A stretch of 64,000 nucleotides of DNA, from the NCBI GenBank assembly GCA_010909165.1, contig MU008159.1:620001-684000 (forward strand). The letters run 5' to 3'. Under the pieces are notes generated by a model. That model made no database searches, was not told the DNA's origin, and was given only the letters and a program-made list of their open reading frames with translations. The stretch comes from Anthoceros angustus. Its lineage: Eukaryota > Streptophyta > Anthocerotopsida > Anthocerotales > Anthocerotaceae. Positions 11,721 through 23,300 of the stretch are shown here, piece after piece. Position 1 is the first letter of the stretch. The number at the start of each line of letters is the position of its first letter. The position numbers and the translations under genes were made by a program.

Positions 11721-14700
11721 ACTTCCCTTGGGGGTTAAGAAATAACTAGGGTTTTGTTTTTTTTCGTAGGAGCGGAGGATAAAATAAGGCGGAAAAGGGA
11801 GGAATAACACGGATAGCACTCCGGACTGCACTCCGGAGTATACTCCGGACTGCGGAGTGGGCAATGTACCCCGGACCTACTATGGCAGGCATCGGACTAC
11901 GTCGGGGTAACGGGATAAGTCCGGACCCACTCCAGGTCCAAGCAGGATAAGTCGCCTGTAACTTAGAAGTTGGCCGTGAGGATGACCAGGGCGGCGCCAC
12001 GTGGATGGCCACAGTGGAGATCGGGCATCTGGCAGCTGGGTGGCCAGGCGGCCGTTATAGCGGTATTCACACCCATGAGCGGCGTAAGGCAGTGCAGCGG
12101 CGTAAGGCGAGTAAGCGGAGGCGTAAGGTCGAGAATAAGCCATGCGGACCTCGCGATTCTGGGCGAAGAGGCCTTCCTTACTCCAGAAGGCGGGAAGGTC
12201 ATTTCGGCTGTGACCTCGAGACAATTCTCGATCTCTTGCGCTCGCAACCCGGCTCTGGCGCTATCTCTTTGAGCGCCCAAGCACCTTCGGCGTAGTTCAC
12301 CGCCGGGGTTGGAGGCGAGCGGCGAGGAGGCGCATCGTGCCGGTGAACTCCGGTCGGCGGCTACGGCGAGGAGGCAGGCGATGGCACCCAAAAACTGCGG
12401 AAGTTTGGGAGCCATGGAACCTCGTGGGCGCAACATTGTGACCGGCGCTATCCGGACTTTGGGCCTGGTGGAGGCGGGAGAATTAGTGGAGGAGTGGCAC
12501 TGGATCGTTCGAGGCAGTGCGGGCGTTCGGCACGTCACTACAGTCGGGAGTTCGCCGGAAGATGTTGGCGGCGGTCAACAAGGAGGTGCGGTCCAAGAAC
12601 CTCGGGAGGACCAGGCGATGGACCTTGGAGGTCTGAGGCGGCCTACAACCGCCCAAAGGAGGAAGAAGGGGAGTGGTGCGGGCCCCTCAAGGCGAAGGGA
12701 AGATAGGGCCGGCAACGGCAATCTTTGAGGCTGGGCCTTGAAGGACCACGGATGGTTGATATCCGACTGCTGGGCGGTCGAGTAAGGGCGGTAGCCGGAT
12801 CATTGTCCATTGGAACACTCACCAAGGTGGATCACCTTGGTGATAACTGTTAGTATTCTGCATGCGCTTCTGAGTGGGGAAGAAGGCGGGAGGAAGGATT
12901 ATCTTCGCGGTTTAGTCGAGGCCCGCAAGCTCGGGGCGAAGCCCTCGCCATCAGCATCCCCATACGATCCATGTATGGGGACATTTGAACTCTGAAGGAG
13001 GGAGGCGAGGCGCTCGGGAAAGGGCTGGAGGCCTGGGAAGTGGAGGCGGGCAAGGGCGAGGTGGAGGCCGACCCCGAAGGCCAAGCGGACCGGGAGGAGG
13101 GGCGGCGGGAGGATTCGGACTCCATCGTGCAGGCGGACCCCCTCACCACCAGGGGAAGTATGGGAGAAATCCTTCCCTCCTCACAGTGCCCAGTAGGGCG
13201 AGGCCAGGGCCCAGGCTCAATAGCCCGCCACCGGCCACAACCACGGCGGGCCGGACCGGGGAGGGAACGAAGGCAAGGCAGCGTCTACGTGCACCTCGGT
13301 GGTGCAGTACCCTTGCCCCTTCAAAGCGGAGGCGGTAAGGAGGCGGAAGAGGCCAAGCGGAGGCGGGAGGACAGCGGCGGCCGCCGGGCAGTCTGTCGCC
13401 GAGGAAGGGCAAAAGGGCTTGCTCCGGACCCCCTCACCTCCTCAGGCCCAGGAGAAAAAGGCGGAGGAGCTCGCGGCCAAAGGGCCAAGGAGGTGAAGCT
13501 CGGGAGCTCGGGACCTAAGGGTCTGATTAGGTCCGAGAAGGCAGTCCGGACTTACTCGGGCGGTATGGAGGTCCACAGTGAATGCCGCTCCCACTACGGA
13601 CTTTGTGGGAGCCTCACTGGCGGCCGTGGAAGAAACACGGCGGGTCCAGCTCCGTCATGGACGGTATGCTTTGGGGTCTCATGGATGGCCGAGAAGACCC
13701 GGAGGTAGAAGCCACCGGGCGCATGGTACTCCTCCGGGAGGCGGTTGGAGGGCAGAGGCGAAGGAAGGCCAAGCTCTCGGCGGATTGAGAAGAAGAAGGA
13801 GGTGAGAGGAAGTCTGGTCCATCCGCAAGGACCGGACTAAATTCCTTTGGAGGAGGCGGTGAGCGAGCTAAGGAGGCCCAGCGAGGACCTCTGCGGGCGG
13901 AGGCGGGGAGGCGGGGAGGCGGAAGAGGCCAAGGAGGCGAGGCGGACCCGGCCGGACCCGGCCGACTAGACGAGCCTGGAGGCTCGGTGAAGGTGGCCAG
14001 GAGGCGGAAGCCACTGGCCGCGCGATCACTATCGGCGTGATCGGGCCGGTGGAGGGAGGCGGGTAGCCACGCCAATCAAGGCCGAGCAAAGGCAAGAGAG
14101 CAAGCAGACGAGCCGTGCGAAGCTGAGGCCGGCACGGAAATCGGGACCTCGGTAGCAGTGCAGGAGGTAGAAGGAGGCGGCGGAGGCTGGAGGCAGCAAG
14201 GACACCTTGGAGTTACAACTCAAGGCAGCGTCAGGCGACAAGGGGTTCTCAACGAGAGAATCCAAGACTTGACGGGAGATAGGCGCCTCGGCTCTGCACG
14301 AAGATGGGCGAGGCGGCGGAGCAGCGGACCAGCCCGGCCAGGGGAAGTTCGCGACAAGGAGATGGAGGATCTCGGACTCGGCTCCGTGAGGTGGAGCAGC
14401 GGCGGAGATGGAAGACCGCAAGGAGACCTTGGAGCTGCAGCTTCAAACTACCATTGAGAGGAATGGTAGTCTGCGGGACATGGTCGCGGGCAGCGAGGCG
14501 GCTCCGGCTACATTGGCGGACGATGATGGCGATGGAGCAGGAGGCGGGGCGTCGCCGAGATGGAGAAGGGCTGGCGAAGCCGGCATGATCAGCGAGTTGC
14601 GGCCAAATGCGGAGAGGAGATGGCGGAGTTAACGGCCGAGAATGGGCGAGGCGAAACCTTGGAGCGGAACAAGAAACTGGTCGATTGAGGAAGGCGGAAG

Positions 14701-16140
14701 GAGCAGCTGCGTTATGGTAAGGCGCGTGAGGCAGGCGAAGGAGTTGGGCGGTGGAGCAGCGGCGGTTGCGAGGTGGCCAGGCGGCCTGCGACCTCGCGTG
14801 AAGCAACTCGGCTCCGGCTATCAAACTGGCGGGGAGGTGGTCCAACAAGCGGCACGCTCGGCTCCGGAGCACCTATGGCGAAGGGAGTATCGGGTGCTCG
14901 GGCACCGTGGAAGAGCAATTCAACAAGTGGATTCGGACTTTGCCTATTACCACGAGCTCGAAGCGGTGGCCTCCCAGCTGCAAAATAGGCGGACCACGGA
15001 AGGCTCGGAGGAAGAAGGGCATGGGGCGGCCAGGGGACTCTAGTGGCCTGTTTGGAGGCAGCGGCGGGGAGAAGAGCCTCAAGAGGAGCGAGACGCAACG
15101 GACCCTGTGGTAAGTTCACCGCAACCCGCCTGTGAGAAGGGGGTGCCGAGCCCCTCAAGGCGAAGGAGGAGCCAACCCGACCCAAGACAGTCGGGGGTAG
15201 GGATGAGGACCTAGCGATCACGAGGTCCACAGGTAAGGGGTCCGGAGCTTGGGGACCGGACCCCGGTAATAAGTTCGGACCCTGAGGTCCGAACCCCAGA
15301 GACGAGGCCGGACCCAGCCGACCGGACTCAGGAAATAAGCGGACTCACAGGTTCGAGACTCGGTCGAGGCCGGACCTCGAGGTCGGGACTCGGCGATGAG
15401 GAGGAGCCCCGCCGACTTACGCTAGGGGAGCAGATAGCCTGGCCCCACCGGAGGGGACCACGGGAGGCTGTGGGAGGATGGCGTTGTGGTAATGGCGGTC
15501 GTCGGGCCGCCGTGTAACTGACGGGATTCGGGAGAGGAGGGTCCGCCTCGCGGATCATCCGATTGGGTCGCGATCGGGGACGGAGATTGGACCACCAATC
15601 CCAAAGGCGGAACCGGGACCTTCATTACCCCAGCGAAGGAGATAGGGGAGGAATAGGATGGTAGGCGGCCGATTAGGGTATCTTGAGGCCCATCATTTCG
15701 AATAGAGTGTAATAAAGGCCGACTTGGGCGTAGTATAAGAGTGTGCCCAATAAATCATCTTTCTCTTGGTGTTGATCGCGTTCTTGCGAGACCTTGTGTG
15801 TCTTCTTGCTAACGTGAGTCTGAGTCACGGCACGGCGGCTCGGAGAGATTGATCGTGGTCCCGTGACGGACCTAACGTGTTGTGGTGTGTGCGGGGAGGT
15901 GGTGGGACCCGTGCTCGTCGAGCAGCGGCCCGGCCCCGGAAACGGACGGGCGGCCGGAGGACTCGGGAGGCGTCTGAGCCGGACGGAGAGGCGGTGGAGC
16001 AGCGGTCGGGCTGTACCGCGTCTTTCCCTAAGGCGATAAGTGTAGCGTGAGTGGAGAGGAACAGACGGAGGTGTGGTGACGAGCGTGGCAACGACTGGGG
16101 CCTTGACAGGTCATGAGCGCTTGGCCATCTCGACTGTGCG
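11721..16140. other. G-rich, gene-poor repeat-like tract
   Basis: The plus strand is strongly G-biased (recurrent GGAGGCGG, GGCGGAGG). This keeps several frames open on both strands without any recognisable domain. One plus frame near 14408-14530 reads like a coiled coil (KETLELQLQTTIERNGSLRDMV), reminiscent of an LTR-retrotransposon gag. Around 15690-15830 the sequence has LTR-like features (AATAAAGG, AATAAATCATC, then a T/G-rich U5-like stretch). I could not find a matching second LTR. The best guess is a degraded, non-autonomous LTR element; the long open frames should not be called genes. Confidence 0.35.
11832..11849. repeat. 18-bp perfect palindrome
   Basis: TCCGGAGTATACTCCGGA equals its own reverse complement. 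It sits in a cluster of ACTCCGGACTG-type short repeats (11815-11865) at the start of the G-rich tract, as if at an element boundary. Confidence 0.85.
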
Positions 16141-16179
16141 GTGATTGTTGCAGTAGTTAGGCGTGGGCGATGAATGAGT

Positions 16180-17130
16180 GCGTTGGACTAAAGTAAGACG
16201 AGAATCGCTGAAAGCGTTGCAAGCAGCGACATTCCCACCGGACTCCTTCCTACAACGACACGGGATTGTGCGCGCCCGGTGGGTGAAAGTCGCGCCACAA
16301 CGACCTTCAAAGCTCTCTCCAGGAGAAGTAGTTCGAGTAGACACAGAGTGCCCTTCTCCTGAATTCTTCCATTCCCCGGCCTGCTCGAGCTCGTCTCCGC
16401 CCTTGTTCGGGGAAGGGAGCACGCTCTTGCCTTCTGGCTTGATCTTGCATCCAGGCTTTCCGAATCGCACCCGCTTCTTTCTCTACCGTGATGAGGTTCC
16501 GCTTGGGGTTGGTCCAACCTCTAGCCCGTTTCCTCTTAACATGCAACTGCGGGGGCCCATTCGACGACTGGTCCCACTTGGCTCGTTGTCCCACTGGAGG
16601 ACACCGTATTGCCGCGCATCATGTCATTCGTGACATCATGTTCTCGTTGGCCAAGGAGGCGGTTTTTCCCTGAGAGCCACACTCTATGCAATGACGTGTC
16701 ACTCAAGGTGGATCTATTTCGATCCGGGATTAAATCTTCGTTGCATAAGTAATTGTAACAAACCCTACCTAAGACACCATTTGTGAGCATGTCATCATCA
16801 ACCCTTTGGGTTGGGCGTGGAGGATCCGCAAGCAAAGTACACCAATACACACCTATGTGGGAAGGCCATGCCTTCATCCCCCATTGAGACTCATGGGGGC
16901 ATGGGCAAGGATTTCTCAAGGCTCATAGAGGATTGTGCTAAAGCCAACTATGGTCACAAGAATGGGGTAGGTCTCCCCCTTTCCTCTGTGGTGGCTTTCT
17001 TTCGGTGGGTATCCATCTGCAGGGCGCCGAGTAACGCTTCGGAATGGCCAGGAGACGCTTCATTGCCAACAATCGTAGGTAGGCCTTTTCTAATATCGCG
17101 ACATTCTTGGAACATTAGGTTGCTGGGTTT
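16180..17130 (+). mobile_element. LINE 3' end, copy in duplication unit 1
   Basis: The translation contains RFRLGLVQPLARFLLTCNCG, then HLARCPTGGHRIAAHHVIRD, the C-x-C...H...C knuckle of the retroelement, followed by the tail KDFSRLIEDCAKANYGHKNG and GLPLSSVVAFF. The same order is seen in the element at 53.6-56.9 kb. Internal deletions have removed the SGS part of DDSGSHL and much of the tail, so it is non-functional. Confidence 0.75.
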
Positions 17131-17205
17131 GACATTCGTGGGGGCTAGCGGCCCTTGGCCTCGCCATTCATGGGGCTAACCCAGCCTATTGCCATCTTAT
17201 GGGTT

Positions 17206-17410
17206 GTTCCCCATCGGCTTGGGGTAGATGGGTCTTCCCATCTCTTCTTCTTCTTTATGAAGTCTCCGTGTTCCTTTGTTCCCCATAGGCTTGGGGTAGA
17301 TGGGTCTTCGATCTCTTCTTCTTTATGAAGTCTTGAGTTCGTTGTTCCCCATCGGCTTGGGGTAGATGGGTCTTCCCATTTCTTCTTTATGAAGTCTCCA
17401 TGTTCCCTCT
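17206..17410. repeat. 66-bp tandem repeat, three units (copy 1)
   Basis: Three units of about 66 bp (core GTTCCCCATCGGCTTGGGGT ... TTTATGAAGTCT) lie in tandem. The same array recurs at 19395-19600 in the second duplication unit. The open minus-strand frame over it is a repeat artefact. Confidence 0.85.
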
Positions 17411-18138
17411 CGTCTGTAAGTTGCACTATGATGCACCCAATCTACTTGTTGAATCACGATGGACATAATTTAATATTATTGTACTATCATGGATCCTATA
17501 TAAGTAGATATTCAGTGGTATGATTGATAATAGCCTCGCTAGTCGCTAGGCATAGTCCATAATAGATTCCCCATAAGAGCTTTATTTTATATAAGTATAG
17601 GTATTAAAGCTCTCAGACTTTCTCTTAATATGTATGGTCCATAATAGATTCCCAAGATAAAGCTCGTGGAGAAGCTGTTAGTCATTATCCCTAAATTTGC
17701 ACTACCTAGATTGTTTGGAGTGCAGCCACAAAAACAAGTTTACGGAAAGCAACAGTTTCACACCCATGTACACACATACTTGCAGAGGTGCTGTGGGGAT
17801 ACACTTGAGCTTCTGTTCAACACAGCTCCCGTTTTTGATGGGGTCCTCATTGTGAGTGGGACAGGTGCATGTGAGCTTGCGGGAACCAAAGCTCCGGTAC
17901 GATAGATGGACGATCCACGCACTCACAGCGTCTAGAGAAGTCGGGCCTGTCGAATTGCAGCTGGCACCGATAGCAATGGCTTTCAGGCTGGGTGCTTTGA
18001 ACCTGAATGCTGTGGCTCTGGTGAGTTTGTGCTTGCTCTGTGGTGACGCGGTGCATGCGATTAGCTCTGGGTCGGAGGGTGGGGCTTGCGACCAGGATTT
18101 GGTTCTGGAAGGATTTCTCGTCTTGATTCCCCGACTGC

Positions 18139-18203
18139 ATGAGGCAGGGAGTTGGAGGGCTAGTATTTGGCAATGGCGATCGCAATGTGGAGGAAGATGA
18201 CGG
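18139..18203 (+). pseudogene. Duplicated first exon of USO1
   Basis: The 65 bases are the same as the USO1 first exon at 20322-20386, including the ATG and the GG|gtatgc donor, and upstream sequence of more than 300 bp is also duplicated. If its promoter is active, a transcript could start here and splice over copy 2 to the USO1 second exon at 20554. Otherwise it is a stranded exon. Confidence 0.7.
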
Positions 18204-18289
18204 GTATGCCCCTGAGTGGCGTGGTGTAATTGACTTTATTTTGCCTGTGCTTGGTTGCAGTAGTTAGACGTGAACTGATGAATGAGTGC

Positions 18290-19300
18290 GTTGGACTAAA
18301 GTAAGACGAGAATCGCCTGAAACGTTGCAAACGGAGCCTGACATTCCCTTGGGAACGGACTCCTTCCTACAACGACACGGGATTGTGCGCGCCCGGCTGG
18401 CCGTCAGCGAAAGTCGCGCCACAACGACCTTCAAAGCTCTCTCCAGGAGAAGTAGTTCGAGTAGACACAGAGTGCCCTTCTCCTGAATTCTTCCATTCCC
18501 CGGCCTGCTCGAGCTCGTCTCCGCTCTTGTTCGGGGAAGGGAGCACGCTCTTGCCTTCTGGCTTGATCTTGCATCCAGGCTTTCTGAATCGCACCCGCTT
18601 CTTTCTCTACCGTGATGAGGTTCCGCTTGGGGTTGGTCCAACCTCTAGCCCGTTTCCTCTTAACATGCAACTGTGGGGGCCCATTCGACGACTCTGGGTC
18701 CCACTTGGCTCGTTGTCCCACTGGAGGACACCGTATTGCTGCGCATCATGTCATTCGTGACATCATGTTCTCGTTGGCCAAGGAGGGCAGATTTTTTCCC
18801 TGCGGGGAGAGCCCATACACTCTATGCAATGACGTGTCACTCAAGGTGGATCTATTTCTGATCCGGGGGGATTAAATCTTCGTTGCATAAGTAATTGTAA
18901 CAAACCCTACCTAAGACACCATTTGTGAGCATGTCATCATCAACCCTTTGGGTTGGGCAGTGGAGGGATCCGCAACAAGCAAAGTACACCAATACACACC
19001 TATGTGGGAAGGCCATGCCTTCATCCCCCTGCCATTGAGACTCATGGGGGCATGGGCAAGGATTTCTCAAGGCTCATAGAGGATTGTGCTAAAGCCAACT
19101 ATGGTCACAAGAATGGGGTAGGTCTCCCCCTTTCCTCTGTGGTGGCTTTCTTTCGACAGCGGGTATCCATCGCCCTGCAGAGGGCGTCGGCCAACGCTAT
19201 ACGCAGAATGGCAACGAGCGCAGGAGACGCGGCTTCATTGCCAACAATCGTAGGTAGGCCTTTTCTAATATCAGACCACGACATTCTTGGAACATTAGGT
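18290..19300 (+). mobile_element. LINE 3' end, copy in duplication unit 2
   Basis: This is the less decayed version of the 16180-17130 fragment. It keeps CNCGGPFDDSGSHLARCPTG and HRIAAHHVIRD, then GMGKDFSRLIEDCAKANYGH, and then VSIALQRASANAIRRMA. A stop separates the knuckle from the tail, so it is dead. The order fits the C-terminal zinc knuckle plus endonuclease-like tail of the local LINE family. Confidence 0.75.
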
Positions 19301-19394
19301 TGCTACAGGTTTGACATTCGTGGGGGCTAGCGGCCCTTGGCCTACGCCATTCATGGGGGCTAACGACCCTTGGCCTATTGCCATCTTATGGGTT

Positions 19395-19600
19395 GTTCCC
19401 CATCGGCTTGGGGTAGATGGGTCTTCCCATCTCTTCTTCTTTATGAAGTCTCCAGGTTCCTTTGTTCCCCATAGGCTTGGGGTAGATGGGTCTTCGCATC
19501 TCTTCTTCTTTATGAAGTCTTCAGGTTCCGTTGTTCCCCATCGGCTTGGGGTAGATGGGTCTTCCCATTTCTTCTTCTTTATGAAGTCTCCATGTTCCCT
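19395..19600. repeat. 66-bp tandem repeat, three units (copy 2)
   Basis: This array matches the one at 17206-17410, with small indel differences between the two duplication units. Confidence 0.85.
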
Positions 19601-20321
19601 CTCGTCTGTAAGTTGCACTATGATGCACCCAATCTACTTGTTGAATCACGATGGACATAATTTAATATTATTGTACTATCATGGATCCTATATAAGTAGA
19701 TATTGGTATGATTGATAATAGCCTCGCTAGTCGCTAGGCATAGTCCATAATAGATTCCCCATAAGAGCTTTATTTTATATAAGTATAGGTATTAAAGCTC
19801 TCAGACTTTCTCTTAATATGTATGGTCCATAATAGATTCCCAAGATAAAGCTCGTGGAGAAGCTGTTAGTCATTATCCCTAAATTTGCACTACCTAGATT
19901 GTTTGGAGTGCAGCCACAAAAACAAGTTTACGGAAAGCAACAGTTTCACACCCATGTACACACATACTTGCAGAGGTGCTGTGGGGATACACTTGAGCTT
20001 CTGTTCAACACAGCTCCGTTTTTGATGGGGTCCTCATTGTGAGTGGGACAGGTGCATGAGCCAGGGAACCAAAGCTCCGGTACGATAGATGGACGATCCA
20101 CGCACTCACAGCGTCTAGAGAAGTCGGGCCTGTCGAATTGCAGCTGGCACCGATAGCAATGGCTTTCAGGCTGGGTGCTTTGAACCTGAATGCTGTGGCT
20201 CTGGTGAGTTTGTGCTTGCTCTGTGGTGACGCGGTGCATGCGATTAGCTCTGGGTCGGAGGGTGGGGCTTGCGACCAGGATTTGGTTCTGGAAGGATTTC
20301 TCGTCTTGATTCCCCGACTGC

Positions 20322-23300
20322 ATGAGGCAGGGAGTTGGAGGGCTAGTATTTGGCAATGGCGATCGCAATGTGGAGGAAGATGACGGGTATGCCCCTGAGT
20401 GGCGTGGTGTAATTGACTTTATTTTGCCTGTGCTTGGTTGCAGTATTGTCTGTTCTGAAGTTTTGGGGAAATTGTGTGATGAATGGAGAACCCTACGGGT
20501 TTATCGTGCTGAAACCTCGTATGGATCTGAATTTTGTCTGATCCGTGGTTTAGTGGAGTGGAGCAATACCTTGAGAGGATCAGCAACGGTGTTCTCGCTG
20601 ATGATCGGCGGTCAGCAATGGCAGAACTTCAAAATTCTGTGGCTGAGAGTCAAGCCGCACAGCTTGCATTTGGAACAATGGGTACCGTTGAACTCCTTTC
20701 CTGCAGAGCGATTTGAAGTGACGAGTAACTACTGGTTCTTGTTCTGTGCACATGGGATACCTATTCATAATGCACAACTGGCCTCTGCAGGATTTCCAAT
20801 CCTCATGTCAGTGCTGCGGGAAGAACGGGAGGACCTGGACATGGTTGGTATCCATTATGATGGGCTGTATGTTTGAGGGAGCCTGTATCGGTTTCCCTTG
20901 GTTCCCGCAGGGCATGCTATATCTCGGATGAAAGTAAACTATCTCAGCATCTGCCAAGCATGAACCATTCTTCATGTTTGGGTCGGAGTGGTGTCATGTT
21001 TGAGGGTTATGAGCGGGCAATATGTTCAGTTCTGATTTTTGAGTATCACATGATTAGTGATCGGAGATATCTGCAATTGCCGTCTACCTCAGCTAGTTCT
21101 GAAATTTAAGTGTACTTAATATCTTTGGGTTGAACTTACTCTTTAAGATTTTAAGAATGCCCCTATGTCGCACTTTGCATTTTGTCCATGCATGTCTGTT
21201 GACGTGTGCATGGAACTTGCCGTGTGTAGGTTAGGGGTGCGTTGGAGACGCTGATAAATGCATTGAGCACGGCACCCAACTATTATGAGGAAAACAATGA
21301 TGTTCAGCCTGGCCTGGTGAACTCAGAGTTATTTTCAAGAGAGCCAGGGAGTGTGCCACTGATTCTGAGTCTGCTGGTACCATTCTTGTACTGTCTCCTT
21401 GGGTATCTGAAATTATTGCAAGGCAGTGTCAATTTCCCCAAAGAATTTAGTCGTTGAGAGACTTTGCTCTTGAATTCTGTAGGATGAAGAGGACTTTTAT
21501 GTGCGGTTCCACACACTGCAACTTCTGACCGCTCTTTTGACGAACTGCCCAGACAGGTGGTTTATTTATGTATGATCATTGTAACCTGAGGCTACTTAAA
21601 GGTCTTGAAGCTGCTTCTGAACTCATGGCTTGTGATGGTGCTGCTGACAAAGGTTGCAGGAGGTCATCTTGGCCACCCCACATGGTATAACGCGTCTCAT
21701 GAATATGCTTCTTGATCTGGAGGTGAGACCTTCTAAGAAGTGAGCAGTTGTTTTCTTGGGTTTAATATGAATTCAGCTTCAGTGAGTTGATGAATCAACT
21801 CCTTACTGTGTGCATGTCTGTGAGCAGATTATACGGAATGAAGCATTGCTGCTTCTAACATACCTCACAAGGGAAGCTGAGGTGACTGCCCAGTTCTGTT
21901 GCGCTTAGAGGGCTTATGTCTTCTTATCTGTCTACGTAATATGTGTTGCCAATATCCTGTATCTGAACCTCAAGTCTTCTGCCCACAGGAAATCCAGAAG
22001 ATTGTGGTTTTTGAGGGTGCATTTGAGCGCATCTTCAACATTGTCAGAGAAGAGGGTGCAGCAGAAGGGGGGATTATTGTGCAGGTATTGTGACAGATTG
22101 GGGGGTGAGTACCAAGTTGCTAGGTCATATATATATTCAAGTGACTGTGAGGGACTAATTGTAAGTGGCTTTTATATGTTTCTTTTAGGACTGTCTGGAG
22201 CTTTTGAATAATCTGTTGCGTAACAATCCCTCCAATCAGGTAGGCAAGGTCTTCAGCATATCAAATCCTGATTTACCTCCCCTATTCATCCTGTTTGTTT
22301 GGTGGTCGGTTGAAATCTGATCATCTACTGTGTTCGCTCTTGGACCTCGTGGTTATGCAGATCTTTTTGCGGGAGACACTGGGTTTGCAACGGGTTGTGT
22401 CTCTCTTGAAAGTAAGGAAGGGTGGTGCAGATGGACTGACGGAGCAAAAGGTACATTTGAAGAGTGGAAAGTTTTGAAGACTTTGTTTGCCTTGAATTTC
22501 ACCTGTTGTCCCTTGGCCCTCTGTACATTGATGACTTTTGACCAAACACAGTCAACTGAGTTATGACATAACCTGTTCGTGATTTTTCTGAGCATATCAC
22601 ACTGTTTGGTTGATAGGCAGTGAATGTGCTATGTGGATTGGAGACAGTCACTCTCTTGCTGGCTGGAGGTCCAAATGCTGAGCCAGGAAAAGATGCCAAC
22701 GTAGTTGCAAACCAGACCGTCTTGGCTCAGGTATTCCTCCATATTTCATGGGTTTGCGGTGTCACATATCCTACACCGTACTAGCTCTTATGAACCAAAC
22801 TGTGTGTAAAAGTTATGTTACTGTTCCCCTCCTGAAGTCATGTGTTGTGCTCTCCTATTTTACTGTATTCCTTAGGATTGTAAGAACACATGCAGCTTTG
22901 TTTTTCTTGTTGGACAGAACCAGCTGCTGGACATTTTGTTGGCACTCTGTGCGGATGGGAAGGTGTCAGCTGTAGCTATCTGCTCATCGGTAGGTTTTCT
23001 ACCCTCTCAATTGTGATACAGTTATATCGGATAAGAGCTGCTGGGAGTGGACCAGATGTTTCTGCAATGCACTCTTTATTTGATCAGCCTAATGTGTGCC
23101 TTGCGAATGCACTCCTTACTAATCAGTTTGAGTTGATAGGCCTTGAGGTGTATCGGTGATTTGGTGGTTGGGCATCCTGTTAACCGTGACTTATTAGCAA
23201 GCAAAGCTGTTGGGGACGATGCCAATTCAGAACCAGCTTTGAATCGTATCCTCAGAATTCTACTGCAAACACCGCATCTCAGTGTCTGCATTGCTGCTGA

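Larger units (their letters stand above)
16147..20443. repeat. 2.1-kb direct tandem duplication
   Basis: Copy 1 (16147-18252) and copy 2 (18253-20443) align throughout. Both run from GTTGCAGTAGTTAG...ATGAATGAGTGCGTTGGAC, through a LINE 3' end and a 66-bp repeat, to the first exon of the USO1 gene. The junction and both outer edges share GTTGCAGTA, pointing to a microhomology event. Copy 1 carries many small deletions relative to copy 2, for example in the LINE C-terminal region and in G runs, so copy 2 is the better preserved. Confidence 0.9.

Noticed and set aside
12309-15230. Several frames of 100-220 codons on both strands
   Set aside because: G-rich simple composition keeps all frames open. 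No start context, splice pattern or domain supports a gene.
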